Assembly (NCBI RefSeq): GCF_963924675.1
Contig: NC_089232.1
Coordinates: 30,082,842 to 30,146,841 of the forward strand
Source of the DNA: Phocoena phocoena
Lineage: Eukaryota > Chordata > Mammalia > Artiodactyla > Phocoenidae
Length of the DNA stretch: 64,000 nt
Reading direction: 5' to 3'
In this document: piece by piece, positions 48,901-52,430 of the stretch
Position numbering within the stretch: position 1 is the stretch's first letter
How the letters are laid out: every line of letters starts with the position of its first letter
Program-made: the position numbers and the translations under genes
Notes under the pieces: model-generated
What the model was told of the DNA's origin: nothing
Databases searched by the model: none
The model's input: only the letters and a program-made list of their open reading frames with translations

Positions 48901-50347
48901 ATTACAACTAAGTGTTGATGTTGCAATCAAAATTTCTGCCTTTTCCTTAATGACTAGTTAACACCAGCATACATGAGAATTTAGAGGAAACTTGGGCGCT
49001 GAGTATCATGATACAGTGATCTTTAAAAACACTCACCTTCAAATGACTACATTCTACGTTACACAGAGAACACAAATGTGGAAATATTCTTGGAGACGCT
49101 GCATAATAATCGTTCATCATAGAAGGAGTTGGAAGTCTCTTCATCTTCTGGGCATCAGCATGTGGAAACTTTGGTAGCCATGATGCTTTCACAATCCCAA
49201 AGGGAGACTGAATGGGGATGTCAGCCTCTGACTGGTAATTCTTTTTACTTCCTCCCGATCCATGTACATTAGATGAATTAATGACAGGTTCACGTGGGAT
49301 CCGATCTTGTTGGCTTACAGCTGAAATTAATTCCGATGAAAACGGTTGCTGGTTCATAGGAGGAATCAGAGACTGACTCATTGTCTGGTTAACTGGCTGG
49401 CTAATGGATTGGCTGACAGATTTTACAGGTTCAAGGACTGACTGTCCTCCTGAAATGTGTAAGCCTGACATCTTGCTTCCACTCTCAACTGGGAAAAAGG
49501 ACTGATTATTGGAGGACTCACTGGGGAAGTCCATCTGTCGAAACACATCTTCAACAGGAAACATAGAATTACACATCACATTTGGAGCGGGAACAGATCC
49601 AGAAATGCTTGGCTGTGACCGAAATTCGTTCTTGACCTCATCAGTTGGAATTTCAGGATCGTAAATACGTACTTCAAGTGGATCTTCTGTGTAGCCATAT
49701 TTGCTTGCATGCCCATAATCAATCACATTACTCGAAACTGCCTCACTACCAAGTGTTTCTTTATTTCTGCTCTGAGAAGGTAAATTAGGTAATCGGCGCC
49801 CCATTTTTCGCATTCTTATATCCCTCAAAATTAATGGCATATTTTCAGGAGTTAGTTGTTCATCAGGATAGCGACTGAGCTCTTCTAAGTCTTCATTAGA
49901 TAATCCAAAACTTGCTAAGATACTTGAGGCACTCTCTTTTGTATAGCGGCTCTGTACTTTAGGACTCTGCTCTGTAACCTGCGTTACAGAACTCTGTTTC
50001 ACTCCCACTGATGCAGACATATGAGGCTCATCATCCCACCGGCTACCATGAGGCTTCCCCTTCTTTTGTTGTGCTTCATGAAAATCCAATTTTTCTTTGG
50101 TCAATCTTGGATCAGTTCGGTGCTGAGTTACCTGAACATTCATTCTCTGTGGTCCCATGTTCTGGTAAGATTCATGGCCAGCAAATCTGTGTGGTATCCC
50201 ACGGGCTCTCCCTGCTGGGTAAAATCTTGGAAGACCCATAGATCCAGGCCTCATAAATGGTCCTGGAGGCCTCATCCCAGAAGGGTTAGGTGCTCGTGGC
50301 CTCTGAAGTGGGAAGTTTCCTCGAGGATTAAACCTGGGTCTCGACAT
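915..50347 (-). CDS. ZNF638: ZNF638 (NP220) zinc finger protein 638, N-terminal half, 16 coding exons
   Basis: This is the 5' half of ZNF638. The family protein is nuclear; literature describes binding to cytidine-rich DNA, a role with C/EBP factors in adipocyte gene expression and splicing, and recruitment of HUSH silencing to unintegrated retroviral DNA. Seen here: 981 codons read without a stop through 16 exons joined at GT-AG sites. Domains by residue: Arg/Gly/Pro-rich 1-60; matrin-3-like motif about 138-185; U1-type zinc finger C426, C429, H442, H448; RS-rich about 480-568; RRM1 about 671-748; Lys-rich linker 751-894; RRM2 about 899-976. The start is the ATG at 50347, where the reading begins [10 protein letters not shown] as in the human protein, with G at -3. 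The human protein is roughly twice this length; the acidic repeats and C-terminal zinc finger must lie left of position 1. Nearest relatives are MATR3 and RBM20. Identification is from recalled family sequence, not a search. Confidence 0.97.
1044..2934 (-). other. ZNF638 intron 16 (1.9 kb)
   Basis: This is AT-rich. It holds an ancient L1 3' fragment near 2085-2215 (AGCTTTATTGAAATACAGTT followed by a stretch like AGAGTTGTGCAACCATTCA, a common inverted L1 3' sequence) and a 16-bp tandem duplication at 1814-1845. Nothing else is recognised. Confidence 0.6.
2085..2215 (-). mobile_element. Ancient LINE-1 3'UTR fragment
   Basis: It reads AGCTTTATTGAAATACAGTT, then ATCATAAAATTCACC and GTTGTGCAACCATTC. 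These are hallmarks of an old mammalian L1 3' region in inverse orientation. It is diverged, with no target duplication seen. Confidence 0.6.
2935..3066 (-). CDS. ZNF638: ZNF638 exon 16, first half of RRM2 (residues 895-938)
   Basis: This 132-nt, phase 0-0 exon encodes [20 protein letters not shown] (RNP2 and start of helix 1) to ILILSSHKK. Acceptor is TTGAAG at 3072-3067 and donor GTAAGA at 2934. The pattern and split point copy those of exon 7. Confidence 0.96.
3067..4802 (-). other. ZNF638 intron 15 (1.7 kb)
   Basis: It contains one long CHR-type SINE (3776-4105). The rest is AT-rich with nothing recognised. Confidence 0.6.
3776..4105 (+). mobile_element. CHR-type SINE, long form
   Basis: The tRNA-derived head reads TGGGCTTCACTGGTGGCACA, then GTGGTTAAGAATCCGCCTGC with a B-box GGGTTCGAGCCC. 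The body has repeated GCCACAACTACTGA units and the tail an AATAAAATAATAAATAA run. The body carries an extra GCCACAACTACTGAG copy at 3887-3945. Confidence 0.93.
4803..4843 (-). CDS. ZNF638: ZNF638 exon 15 (residues 881-894)
   Basis: This 41-nt exon encodes [14 protein letters not shown], comparable to human [14 protein letters not shown]. Acceptor is TTAAG at 4848-4844 and donor GTCAGC at 4802. Phase 1 in, 0 out resets the frame before RRM2. Confidence 0.93.
5127..5162. repeat. (AT)18 microsatellite
   Basis: An uninterrupted AT dinucleotide tract of 36 bp lies in intron 14, between exon 14 and exon 15. It is likely length-polymorphic. Confidence 0.97.
5241..5309 (-). CDS. ZNF638: ZNF638 exon 14 (residues 858-881)
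   Basis: This 69-nt exon encodes [20 protein letters not shown] and then TIS. Acceptor is ATGCAG at 5315-5310 and donor GTAGGT at 5240. It is symmetric phase 1-1. A pure (AT)18 tract starts about 78 bp downstream of the donor. Confidence 0.94.
5586..5672 (-). CDS. ZNF638: ZNF638 exon 13 (residues 829-858)
   Basis: This 87-nt exon encodes [20 protein letters not shown], then ANKPVIVP. Acceptor is TAAAAG at 5678-5673 and donor GTAAGC at 5585. It is symmetric phase 1-1. Confidence 0.94.
6483..6554 (-). CDS. ZNF638: ZNF638 exon 12 (residues 805-829)
   Basis: This 72-nt exon encodes (G)[20 protein letters not shown] and then IKT. Acceptor is TTTAG at 6559-6555 and donor GTAAGA at 6482. It is symmetric phase 1-1. 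Confidence 0.94.
6555..8442 (-). other. ZNF638 intron 11 (1.9 kb)
   Basis: It contains a weak MIR near 7240-7420 (GTTTCCCCATTTATAAACCA, the 'cctcatctgtaaaat' position of MIR). The remainder is unrecognised AT-rich sequence. Confidence 0.5.
7240..7420 (+). mobile_element. MIR SINE (weak)
   Basis: It follows the order of MIR landmarks: a TTCCAAGTC-like head, GTTTCCCCATTTATAAA in the core, and a degenerate 3' part. It is heavily diverged. Confidence 0.4.
8443..8493 (-). CDS. ZNF638: ZNF638 exon 11 (residues 788-805)
   Basis: This 51-nt exon encodes (T)[16 protein letters not shown](G), part of the Lys/Ser/Thr/Ala linker. Acceptor is TTTTAG at 8499-8494 and donor GTATGT at 8442. Phase is 1-1 with a length divisible by three, so it is skippable without a frameshift. 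Confidence 0.93.
8590..11640 (-). mobile_element. Old LINE-1 segments, ORF2 to 3' region
   Basis: Landmarks of inverted L1 ORF2 are present: CCTCCAGAAAGGTTGTACCA near 8710, TTGTGATCTGTCTATTC near 8910, TTCCCACCAGCAATGTACAA near 11523, and a GCTGGGTCTTATGGT stretch near 11440. Two old segments may abut near 10740. The reading frames are destroyed, so the open frame at 11424-11825 is incidental. Confidence 0.75.
9206..9536 (-). mobile_element. CHR-type SINE, long form, with 14-bp target duplication
   Basis: This is an inverted CHR element inserted in old L1. It is flanked by CTGTAATTTATTTT at 9192-9205 and 9537-9550, a perfect duplication. The head at the right end reads CCACCAGGGAAGTCC. Confidence 0.96.
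11898..12102 (+). mobile_element. CHR-2-like SINE, short form
   Basis: The head is GGCTTCCCTGGTGGCGCAGT followed by GGTTGAGAGTCCGCCTGCC, and a B-box GGGTTCGTGCCCC is present. The body has GCCATGGCCGCTGAGCCTGC and the end is GTATCGC plus an A-run. The GAGAGTCC variant marks the CHR-2 subtype typical of cetaceans. Confidence 0.95.
12203..12597 (-). mobile_element. LINE-1 3' end with target duplication
   Basis: This is an inverted L1 3' region (starts T-run, ATTGAAGTATAGCTGATTTA). A 12-bp duplication GGGTTCAGTTAT is found at 12191-12202 and 12598-12609. It is a 5'-truncated insertion. Confidence 0.92.
13775..13970 (+). mobile_element. MIR SINE
   Basis: MIR landmarks are in order: GGGTTTGAATACTAACTC, GAGTAAGTCATTTAACCTCT, CTGTTTCCTCATCTATCAAA. 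Confidence 0.85.
14245..14650 (-). mobile_element. CHR-type SINE, enlarged by internal tandem duplication
   Basis: This is an inverted long CHR element with at least two tandem copies of a CCCAGAGCRCAGGCTCAGCA unit (14460-14525). The head motif is also doubled (CAGGGAAGCCCC twice at 14633-14657). An approximate duplication, CCAAAGTTCTC, is visible on both sides (near 14219 and 14655). Confidence 0.93.
14685..14955 (+). mobile_element. Young LINE-1 3' end, 5'-truncated
   Basis: The L1 3'UTR text runs to AATAAAGATGTTT and a poly(A). The duplication AAAACTACCCTGACT lies at 14670-14684 and 14956-14970. It differs from the copy at 59671 by about three bases over about 200. Confidence 0.95.
16846..16898 (-). 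CDS. ZNF638: ZNF638 exon 10 (residues 770-788)
   Basis: This 53-nt exon encodes [17 protein letters not shown], comparable to human RDADASKAVEIVTSTSA. Acceptor is AATAG at 16903-16899 and donor GTAAGT at 16845. Phase is 2 in, 1 out. Only 212 bp of intron separates it from exon 9. Confidence 0.93.
17111..17169 (-). CDS. ZNF638: ZNF638 exon 9 (residues 751-770)
   Basis: This 59-nt exon encodes [19 protein letters not shown] and part of a Lys, matching the human NKEVKKK...SKKVSASTLK region. Acceptor is CATAG at 17174-17170 and the strong donor GTAAGT is at 17110. Phase is 0 in, 2 out. The 16-kb intron 8, with the composite L1, separates it from RRM1. Confidence 0.94.
17437..17622 (+). mobile_element. 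LINE-1 3' end, 5'-truncated
   Basis: It shares CTGGAGGGGTGGGATAGGGA and CACACCATTGTAAAGCAAT with the other young L1 tails. It ends AATAAAGATGTA plus an A-run. No convincing target duplication was seen. Confidence 0.92.
17870..18480 (+). mobile_element. LINE-2 3' region
   Basis: Landmarks include CCTTCTCTCTGGAATGCCCT, GTCTGTTCAAATATCACC, CACAGCACTTGCTGTTA and the terminal ATTCAATAAATGTG. These match the order of the L2 3' end. A short TATATA tract lies inside at about 18375. Confidence 0.75.
18733..19056 (-). mobile_element. CHR-type SINE, long form
   Basis: This is inverted, with the head at right (CACCAGGGAAGTCCC) and tail TTTATTTATTTATTTT at left. The flanks share CATGCCA (18723, 19058), a likely short target duplication. 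Confidence 0.94.
19057..20790. other. Intron 8 stretch without recognised features
   Basis: It is AT-rich with no credible reading frame or RNA gene. A short segment near 19675-19735 (ATGCCAGACACATAACAGAT then GTTCAAGAAATAGTTTCTGA) resembles the end of an L2/MIR-type element. Confidence 0.5.
20792..21103 (+). mobile_element. CHR-type SINE, long form
   Basis: The head is GGGGACTTCCCTGATAGCAC then AGTGGTTAAGAATCCGCC. The body has CACAACTACTGAAGCC and the tail CAGCCAAAAATAAATCAAT. Confidence 0.94.
21380..21600 (+). mobile_element. Possible LINE-2 fragment
   Basis: It resembles the L2 order: CACTGCTGAAAACCTTGAG, then CTACAGGATAAAGTTTAAA. It is highly diverged, so the family is uncertain. Confidence 0.35.
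21600..21990 (+). repeat. Possible ancient LTR (ERVL-MaLR/MLT1-like)
   Basis: It contains CATGGCCACGTGTCACAGTT and ends with ATGAGATAAATAAACCTCGG and a trailing TGGTGAAGTTTTCTGTTA. This layout recalls solo MLT1-type LTRs. No coding part is present. The assignment is from memory only. Confidence 0.3.
22285..22632 (+). mobile_element. CHR-type SINE, long form
   Basis: The head is GGGACTTCCCTTGTGGTGCA and the B-box CAGGTTCGATCC, shortened by several bases. There is an extended body with several CACAACTACTGA repeats and an AAATAAATTTATTTAAAAAA tail. Confidence 0.94.
22640..23503 (+). mobile_element. Old LINE-1, left part, interrupted by a younger insertion
   Basis: Decayed ORF2 text, for example AAATGGAGAGATAAACCACG then GATTTAGTATTGTAAAGACA, and TCAGGAAAATGCAACTTAAA at the right edge. 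The element resumes at 32180, after the composite insertion. Confidence 0.8.
23490..23503. repeat. Target-site duplication, left copy
   Basis: AAAACTAGATACCA is repeated exactly at 32166-32179. The two copies bracket the composite L1 insertion and join the two halves of the older L1 in register. Confidence 0.9.
23572..23788 (+). mobile_element. CHR-2-like SINE inside the L1 5'UTR
   Basis: The head is GGCTTCCCTGGTGGCGCAGT and the end GCGTACCGCAAAAAAACCCC. It is flanked by ACATCTAC on both sides (23562-23569, 23789-23796), so it inserted after the L1. Confidence 0.94.
23921..24200 (+). mobile_element. CHR-type SINE missing its head
   Basis: It begins at ATCTGCCTGCCAATGCAGGG, lacking the first about 35 bases of a normal element, and continues to the AATAAATAAACAAAC tail. 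It is flanked by GAAAGAAAGGAAG-like sequence on both sides, so truncation probably occurred at insertion. Confidence 0.9.
25211..26080 (+). pseudogene. LINE-1 A ORF1 remnant
   Basis: It starts [20 protein letters not shown] at 25211. It shifts frame near 25380, then reads a coiled-coil stretch ([18 protein letters not shown]) and the RRM-region peptide [10 protein letters not shown]. It ends after many stops near NTKPMLKEY. The normal product is the L1 RNA-binding chaperone; this copy cannot make it. Confidence 0.85.
26548..30360 (+). pseudogene. LINE-1 A ORF2 remnant (endonuclease and reverse transcriptase)
   Basis: It starts [20 protein letters not shown] at 26548. Endonuclease motifs LRETHL, GDFNT and [11 protein letters not shown] are visible. 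The RT domain has [11 protein letters not shown] near 27956, and the catalytic motif reads HTDDM at about 28627 in place of the usual FADDM. The Cys-rich C-terminus ([19 protein letters not shown]) is near 30161. Frames change repeatedly, a CHR-2 SINE splits it at 29553, and the last codons are missing. Confidence 0.9.
29553..29799 (+). mobile_element. CHR-2-like SINE inside L1 ORF2
   Basis: The head is GGCTTCCCTGGTGGCGCAGT. The flanks share AAATAAACAAATGGG (29538-29552 and 29800-29814). It has a long A-rich tail and interrupts ORF2 between its RT and C-terminal parts. Confidence 0.95.
30361..32165 (+). mobile_element. LINE-1 B: 5'UTR and ORF1 only
   Basis: The sequence switches from L1 A ORF2 to another cetartiodactyl L1 5'UTR (GGAAGCTACCAAAAAAGATA near 30397, GAGCCCCATGTCAGGCTTCC near 30526). 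Its ORF1 follows. There is no ORF2, 3'UTR or poly(A); the element stops at the right duplication copy at 32166. Confidence 0.85.
31163..32030 (+). pseudogene. LINE-1 B ORF1 remnant
   Basis: ATG is at 31163 ([20 protein letters not shown]), then [20 protein letters not shown] and a coiled coil, with a stop after GRRTHK at 31450. Later ORF1 peptides continue in other frames to LQQMLKELL near 32020. It belongs to a different ORF1 lineage from L1 A. Confidence 0.85.
32166..32900 (+). mobile_element. Right target duplication and right part of the old LINE-1
   Basis: The right copy of the 14-bp duplication occupies 32166-32179. Then the old L1 resumes with ATAACCCAGCAATTCCACTG, TTAACTGAAGTCCTATTTAT and CTGTGGTATATTCATAGGA, typical of the ORF2 C-terminal and 3' region. 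Confidence 0.78.
33209..33331 (-). CDS. ZNF638: ZNF638 exon 8, second half of RRM1 (residues 710-750)
   Basis: This 123-nt, phase 0-0 exon begins [20 protein letters not shown] (RNP1 strand and helix 2) and ends [13 protein letters not shown]1 lacks the canonical aromatic pair, as in the MATR3/RBM20 family. Acceptor is TTTTAG at 33337-33332 and donor GTAAAC at 33208. Confidence 0.97.
33332..34254 (-). other. ZNF638 intron 7 (0.9 kb)
   Basis: It contains a DNA-transposon relic at about 33866-34080. Otherwise nothing is recognised. Confidence 0.6.
33866..34080. mobile_element. Non-autonomous DNA transposon relic (hAT-like)
   Basis: GGCAAACTATGGCCTGCCAC, CCTGTTTTTGTAAACAGGTT, GAACACAGCCATGCTCATTC and a terminal CTGGCCCTT motif correspond to a common mammalian hAT-type repeat. 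The exact family name is uncertain. Confidence 0.55.
34255..34401 (-). CDS. ZNF638: ZNF638 exon 7, first half of RRM1 (residues 661-709)
   Basis: This 147-nt, phase 0-0 exon carries [20 protein letters not shown] (RNP2 strand and helix 1) and [18 protein letters not shown] (strand 2). The donor GTGAGT at 34254 cuts the RRM just before the RNP1 strand, the same place as in RRM2. Confidence 0.97.
34402..35781 (-). other. ZNF638 intron 6 (1.4 kb)
   Basis: AT-rich; no repeat, RNA gene or reading frame recognised. Confidence 0.6.
35782..36056 (-). CDS. ZNF638: ZNF638 exon 6 (residues 569-660)
   Basis: This 275-nt exon encodes (D)[20 protein letters not shown] through [13 protein letters not shown], a Ser/Lys-rich spacer between the RS domain and RRM1 with no known fold. 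Acceptor is CTAG at 36060-36057 and donor GTCAGT at 35781. Phase is 1 in, 0 out. Confidence 0.96.
36057..37195 (-). other. ZNF638 intron 5 (1.1 kb)
   Basis: It is partly occupied by a DNA-transposon relic (about 36297-36720). The remainder is unrecognised. Confidence 0.6.
36297..36720 (+). mobile_element. DNA transposon relic (hAT-Charlie-like)
   Basis: It starts CAGTGGTACTCAAACTTTGG and has GAGGACTCCCAAGAGCTTTT and TCTCGTATCTGCTTCTGCAT inside. These are landmarks of a widespread MER1-group element. The right terminal repeat is lost or unclear. Confidence 0.6.
37196..37488 (-). CDS. ZNF638: ZNF638 exon 5, RS-rich domain (residues 471-569)
   Basis: This 293-nt exon encodes [20 protein letters not shown] and then dense Arg-Ser dipeptides (for example [11 protein letters not shown]), ending [10 protein letters not shown] domains are phosphorylated and mediate contacts with splicing factors and nuclear speckles. 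Acceptor is at 37490-37489 and donor GTACAC at 37195. Phase is 2 in, 1 out. Confidence 0.97.
37489..38229 (-). other. ZNF638 intron 4 (0.7 kb)
   Basis: AT-rich; nothing recognised. Confidence 0.6.
38230..38268 (-). CDS. ZNF638: ZNF638 exon 4, micro-exon (residues 458-471)
   Basis: This 39-nt exon encodes (Q)[12 protein letters not shown](R), the peptide that follows the zinc finger in ZNF638; MATR3 has the comparable YPEWNPD at this place. Acceptor AG is at 38270-38269 and donor GTAGTT at 38229. Phase is 2 in, 2 out, so skipping it would keep the frame. Confidence 0.95.
38371..38580 (+). mobile_element. Short tRNA-derived SINE with expanded A/T tail
   Basis: The head is GGAATTCCCTGGTGGACCAG and the body GGCACGGGTTCAGTCCCTC then GCCATGTGGCGCAAC. 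The tail after AAATAAATAAATA continues for about 90 bp as alternating A and T runs. The flanks share CAAAGTTAA (38362, 38582). Confidence 0.92.
40199..40334 (+). mobile_element. Short tRNA-derived SINE with target duplication
   Basis: GAGTTCCCTGGTGGTCTCCT, GGGTTCAATCCCTGGTCGGG and GTGGTGCGGCCAAAAG plus an A-run. The duplication AAGCAAGACCTTTG lies on both sides (about 40184 and 40336). Confidence 0.93.
40344..40500 (+). mobile_element. MIR SINE, split by the SINE at 40199
   Basis: TTGGAATCAAACACAGCTGG, TACTGCCACTTAATGGCCAT and CAGTTACTTACTATAAGTAA follow the MIR order. The left edge may be cut by the younger SINE. Confidence 0.55.
40690..40915 (-). mobile_element. LINE-1 3' end, 5'-truncated
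   Basis: This is an inverted young L1 tail: AACATCTTTATTGGAGTGTA, then GCTTTACAATAGTGTGTTAG and TCCCTCCCTCTTACCCTCC. The flanks share ACTAGTTTTT (about 40672 and 40922). Confidence 0.93.
40960..41820 (+). mobile_element. Old LINE-1 3'UTR, interrupted by a younger L1 tail
   Basis: The right part has TATACTGTGGTTATAACAGA, TGTTAATAATTGGTTAATAA and a terminal CTTTTCAAAATAAAATGCTG, typical of old L1M 3' ends. The central 41193-41433 is a younger insertion. Confidence 0.6.
41193..41433 (+). mobile_element. LINE-1 3' end, 5'-truncated
   Basis: It is the same L1 3'UTR subtype as at the window start: CTACTGTATAGCACAGGGAA, CACTTTGCTGTACAGCAGAA, TATACTCCAATAAAAAAAAT. Confidence 0.93.
41855..42035 (+). 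mobile_element. MIR SINE
   Basis: The core is well preserved: CTCAGTTTCCGCACTGGTAA, CTCATAGGGTTGCTTTGAAG, GTGTAAAGCACTTAGAAGAA, TGCCCAGCACACAATAAGCA. Confidence 0.9.
42433..42780 (+). mobile_element. CHR-type SINE with internal 36-bp tandem repeat
   Basis: The head is partly deleted (CTCCTTGGCAGTGGTTAAGA). The body has two adjacent copies of a 36-bp unit, GCCACAACTACTGAGCCTGY followed by GCTCTAGAGCCCATGR (42541-42612). The flanks share AAAATCAG. Confidence 0.93.
44352..44413 (-). CDS. ZNF638: ZNF638 exon 3 (residues 438-458)
   Basis: This 62-nt exon encodes [20 protein letters not shown] plus two bases of the next Gln. It supplies the two zinc-ligand histidines (H442, H448) of the U1-type finger begun in exon 2, 4.6 kb away. 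Acceptor AG is at 44415-44414 and donor GTAAGA at 44351. Phase is 0 in, 2 out. Confidence 0.96.
45883..45929. repeat. (CA)n microsatellite
   Basis: About 47 bp of CA dinucleotides with a single CG interruption near 45918. Confidence 0.95.
46229..46438 (+). mobile_element. CHR-2-like SINE with target duplication
   Basis: The head is GGTTTCCCTGGTGGCACAGT and the end CACGTACCGC plus A-run. The duplication AAAAAGACATGG is present left (about 46219-46230) and right (about 46439-46450). About 16 bases of the usual body are absent near 46378. Confidence 0.95.
46985..47440 (+). mobile_element. LINE-2 fragment
   Basis: TTTCAAGGCCCCTCAAACTT, CATTCAAGACCCATCTTCAA and CATGAAGTTTTCCCTCCCAG follow the L2 3' order. 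Confidence 0.65.
49037..50347 (-). CDS. ZNF638: ZNF638 exon 2, coding part (residues 1-437)
   Basis: This is the largest coding exon. It encodes the Arg/Gly/Pro-rich N-terminus, then [20 protein letters not shown] and the following ...[10 protein letters not shown] (residues 139-174), which parallels the [19 protein letters not shown] motif of MATR3. A Ser/Gln-rich stretch follows near residues 300-390, then the first half of the U1-type zinc finger ([14 protein letters not shown], residues 424-437). The donor GTGAGT at 49036 follows the Lys-437 codon in phase 0. If the donor is ignored, the frame runs 29 codons into the intron to a TAA at 48947. Confidence 0.97.
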
Positions 50348-50549
50348 GGCTATTTTCAAGAAAGCCTGATTTAATAAAGCATAAGGTGGTGTTGAACTAT
50401 GTGAGGCAACGGCATTCAGCTGCTGAAGCGCCAACTGAGTCTTAATCTGAGCAAAGTGCAAAGGAGATGGGCCCAACAGAAGTGGGTTTGCAATGCCCAG
50501 GTTCAAGGAATTCACAAGTGGTGCGAAATTTTCCAAGAATAACACAAAG
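50348..50549 (-). other. ZNF638: Upstream part of ZNF638 exon 2: 5'UTR or N-terminal extension
   Basis: The acceptor (pyrimidine tract then CAG at 50552-50550) opens exon 2 here. One nucleotide is followed by 67 stop-free codons in frame with the annotated ATG, but there is no ATG among them. The peptide contains [15 protein letters not shown] and ends [11 protein letters not shown] directly before MSRPRFN. That matches the pattern of a conserved RBM20 segment (LxxAQLxAQLTL...VLNQVLSKVAMSQPLFN, from memory). By the usual annotation this is 5'UTR; the coding-like conservation suggests ancestral or actual translation from upstream. Confidence 0.7.
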
Positions 50550-51734
50550 CTGAAAGTTAAAACACAAATATTAGATCATTTTAACTCAAACTACTTCATG
50601 AAGTGGGTTCTACAGCCAGTGTAAAACATTTTGAAACAAAGCCACGAAACCATTCTGCATTTCATACACTTTTAGGGTGTTTACGAGGATATTAAACTTT
50701 CCCCAAAACTTTCTCTTCTTTTCTTTCCCGAATCCAGAACACAAACCCCAAACCTCAAGCCAGAGTTCATACACTGTGTTGCACTGGGTGCTGTCCTAGG
50801 TGCTGAGCGGTAATTACAACTCCTTTTAAAACTTCTTAGAAGTGTCCAAATCCTGCATGCCACTGGGGGATGGGGTGAGAATATACATTCAGTTGCTGTG
50901 GTCAGTAAGTTCTCAGAAGTTGTTTGTTTATCATCATAGATCTTTTTCCCCCTTCTTTTTGATTTTAGTGGAAAGGAATGAGTACAGAATCATTCAATTT
51001 ATTAAACATTTTTTGTCTAATGTAACAGTCATTATGGAGTTTTCAAGCCAAATAAAACATGATTCCTGCCAAAGTGCAAGCAATCTAACAAGAAAAACAA
51101 AATAGAGTTTTTCATTATTACAACAATGCTAAAAAGCATCATAAAAGGGTTTATTTCTGGAAGAGGTCATGAATGCTTGAGTTGAGTTTTATGAGTATCT
51201 TCTAGAGTTTTGAGGGAACTGAGATAAGAGAGATTTCAGCTAACAAGGTCTTACTAAACATGTGTTTATCAAATTTTTTTAAATGTAGAATAGCCTAGGT
51301 TAAAGCTTCTGAACAAAACACTGTAATAAGATGAAACAGCTTGCTGGGATGATTTAAAATTTTTAAACTAATTAAACTTATTAACTGCGTGTTTCTGACA
51401 AAGCTATAAAATTCTGGACCAAGACAAAATATAGTTTAAGACACGTGATTCTTCATTAACCCCAGGACTATTTAATAAAAGTATCTATGAAGACAGAAAA
51501 AAAAAAATTGCCAAGAACCTCTCTCCCTTATGCCAACTTTTAGCTACTGTTTTTACTGACTTTGGAACTTTCTCCCAAAACTATCCATTTTCAACCCTCT
51601 GTTCTCTACACCAATTCCTTTAGTCAATGAAACTCAAAAACATTTTATTCTCCATTTCTAACTAAACATAAAATTCTACATATTCCTGTCAATGTCTCTA
51701 ATATACTTTCCTTTTTCCTTTCACCACCACCACC

Positions 51735-52145
51735 ACCCTACTGCAAGCTCTCATCACTCTATACCACAGCTGGCCTCCACCCCAATTCATTCTGTCGTTA
51801 CTGATTAATATCCCTAAAACACTTTTTATTATCACTCCTCTACATAAAAATCTTCACCACTTTACTGCTTCTCTTAAGATAGTGTCCAAACTTGTCAACC
51901 TGGCATTTAATATATAACCTAATCCCAATCTACCTTTCACGCTTTCCTAGCCTATACTTACTTAATGAAAAATTTTTGCTACAGCCAAATTGGTCTATTT
52001 GCAATCTCCTGACCACTTTCAACACATTCCATACTTTATTCATACCTCACTACCTAGAATACTCCAGGTCTCTGAATCAAACTCAATCTTCAAGATTGTT
52101 TCCAAGTCCCACCCCACAAGAATCTCTTTGATCATCTCCTATGGC
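51735..52145 (+). mobile_element. LINE-2-like fragment
   Basis: CCACAGCTGGCCTCCACCCC, TCTTAAGATAGTGTCCAAAC and CACAAGAATCTCTTTGATC keep the spacing of L2 3' landmarks. Diverged. Confidence 0.5.
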
Positions 52146-52224
52146 ACACATTAAGCTATTAATCTAATAAATGCAGTAATACATACAATGTTCAAATTCA
52201 TTTCTAAGCTAGTAATGTATCTCT

Positions 52225-52430
52225 ATATGTCAGATGAGAAGGGTTTGAATTCTACCAGATTCACCATTTACTATTAAGATTTTGGGCAAGCTACTTGATC
52301 TCCAGAGCATCAGTTTCCTCATCTGTAAAAAAGGAAAGTATCTTCCTCTACAGATTACTGTTAAGGACTAAGATGAAATACAAATATGTACAGTGTCTGA
52401 CAAATGAGCTGCCCACTAAATGTCAGTTTC
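52225..52430 (+). mobile_element. MIR SINE
   Basis: GGTTTGAATTCTACCAGATT, GGGCAAGCTACTTGATCTCC, CATCAGTTTCCTCATCTGTA: a clear MIR order. Confidence 0.88.

Larger units (their letters stand above)
44414..49036 (-). other. ZNF638 intron 2 (4.6 kb)
   Basis: It contains a (CA)n tract at 45883, a CHR-2 SINE at 46229 and an L2 fragment at 46985. The stretches 44414-45880 and 47450-49036 are unrecognised. The phrase 'CAATTCAGTACTTAGGCCAG' occurs twice (47789 and 48870). Confidence 0.6.

Noticed and set aside
50681..50863. 60-codon minus-strand frame just above exon 2 as an upstream coding exon
   Set aside because: It has no splice donor leading into the exon 2 frame that I can support, and no family similarity.
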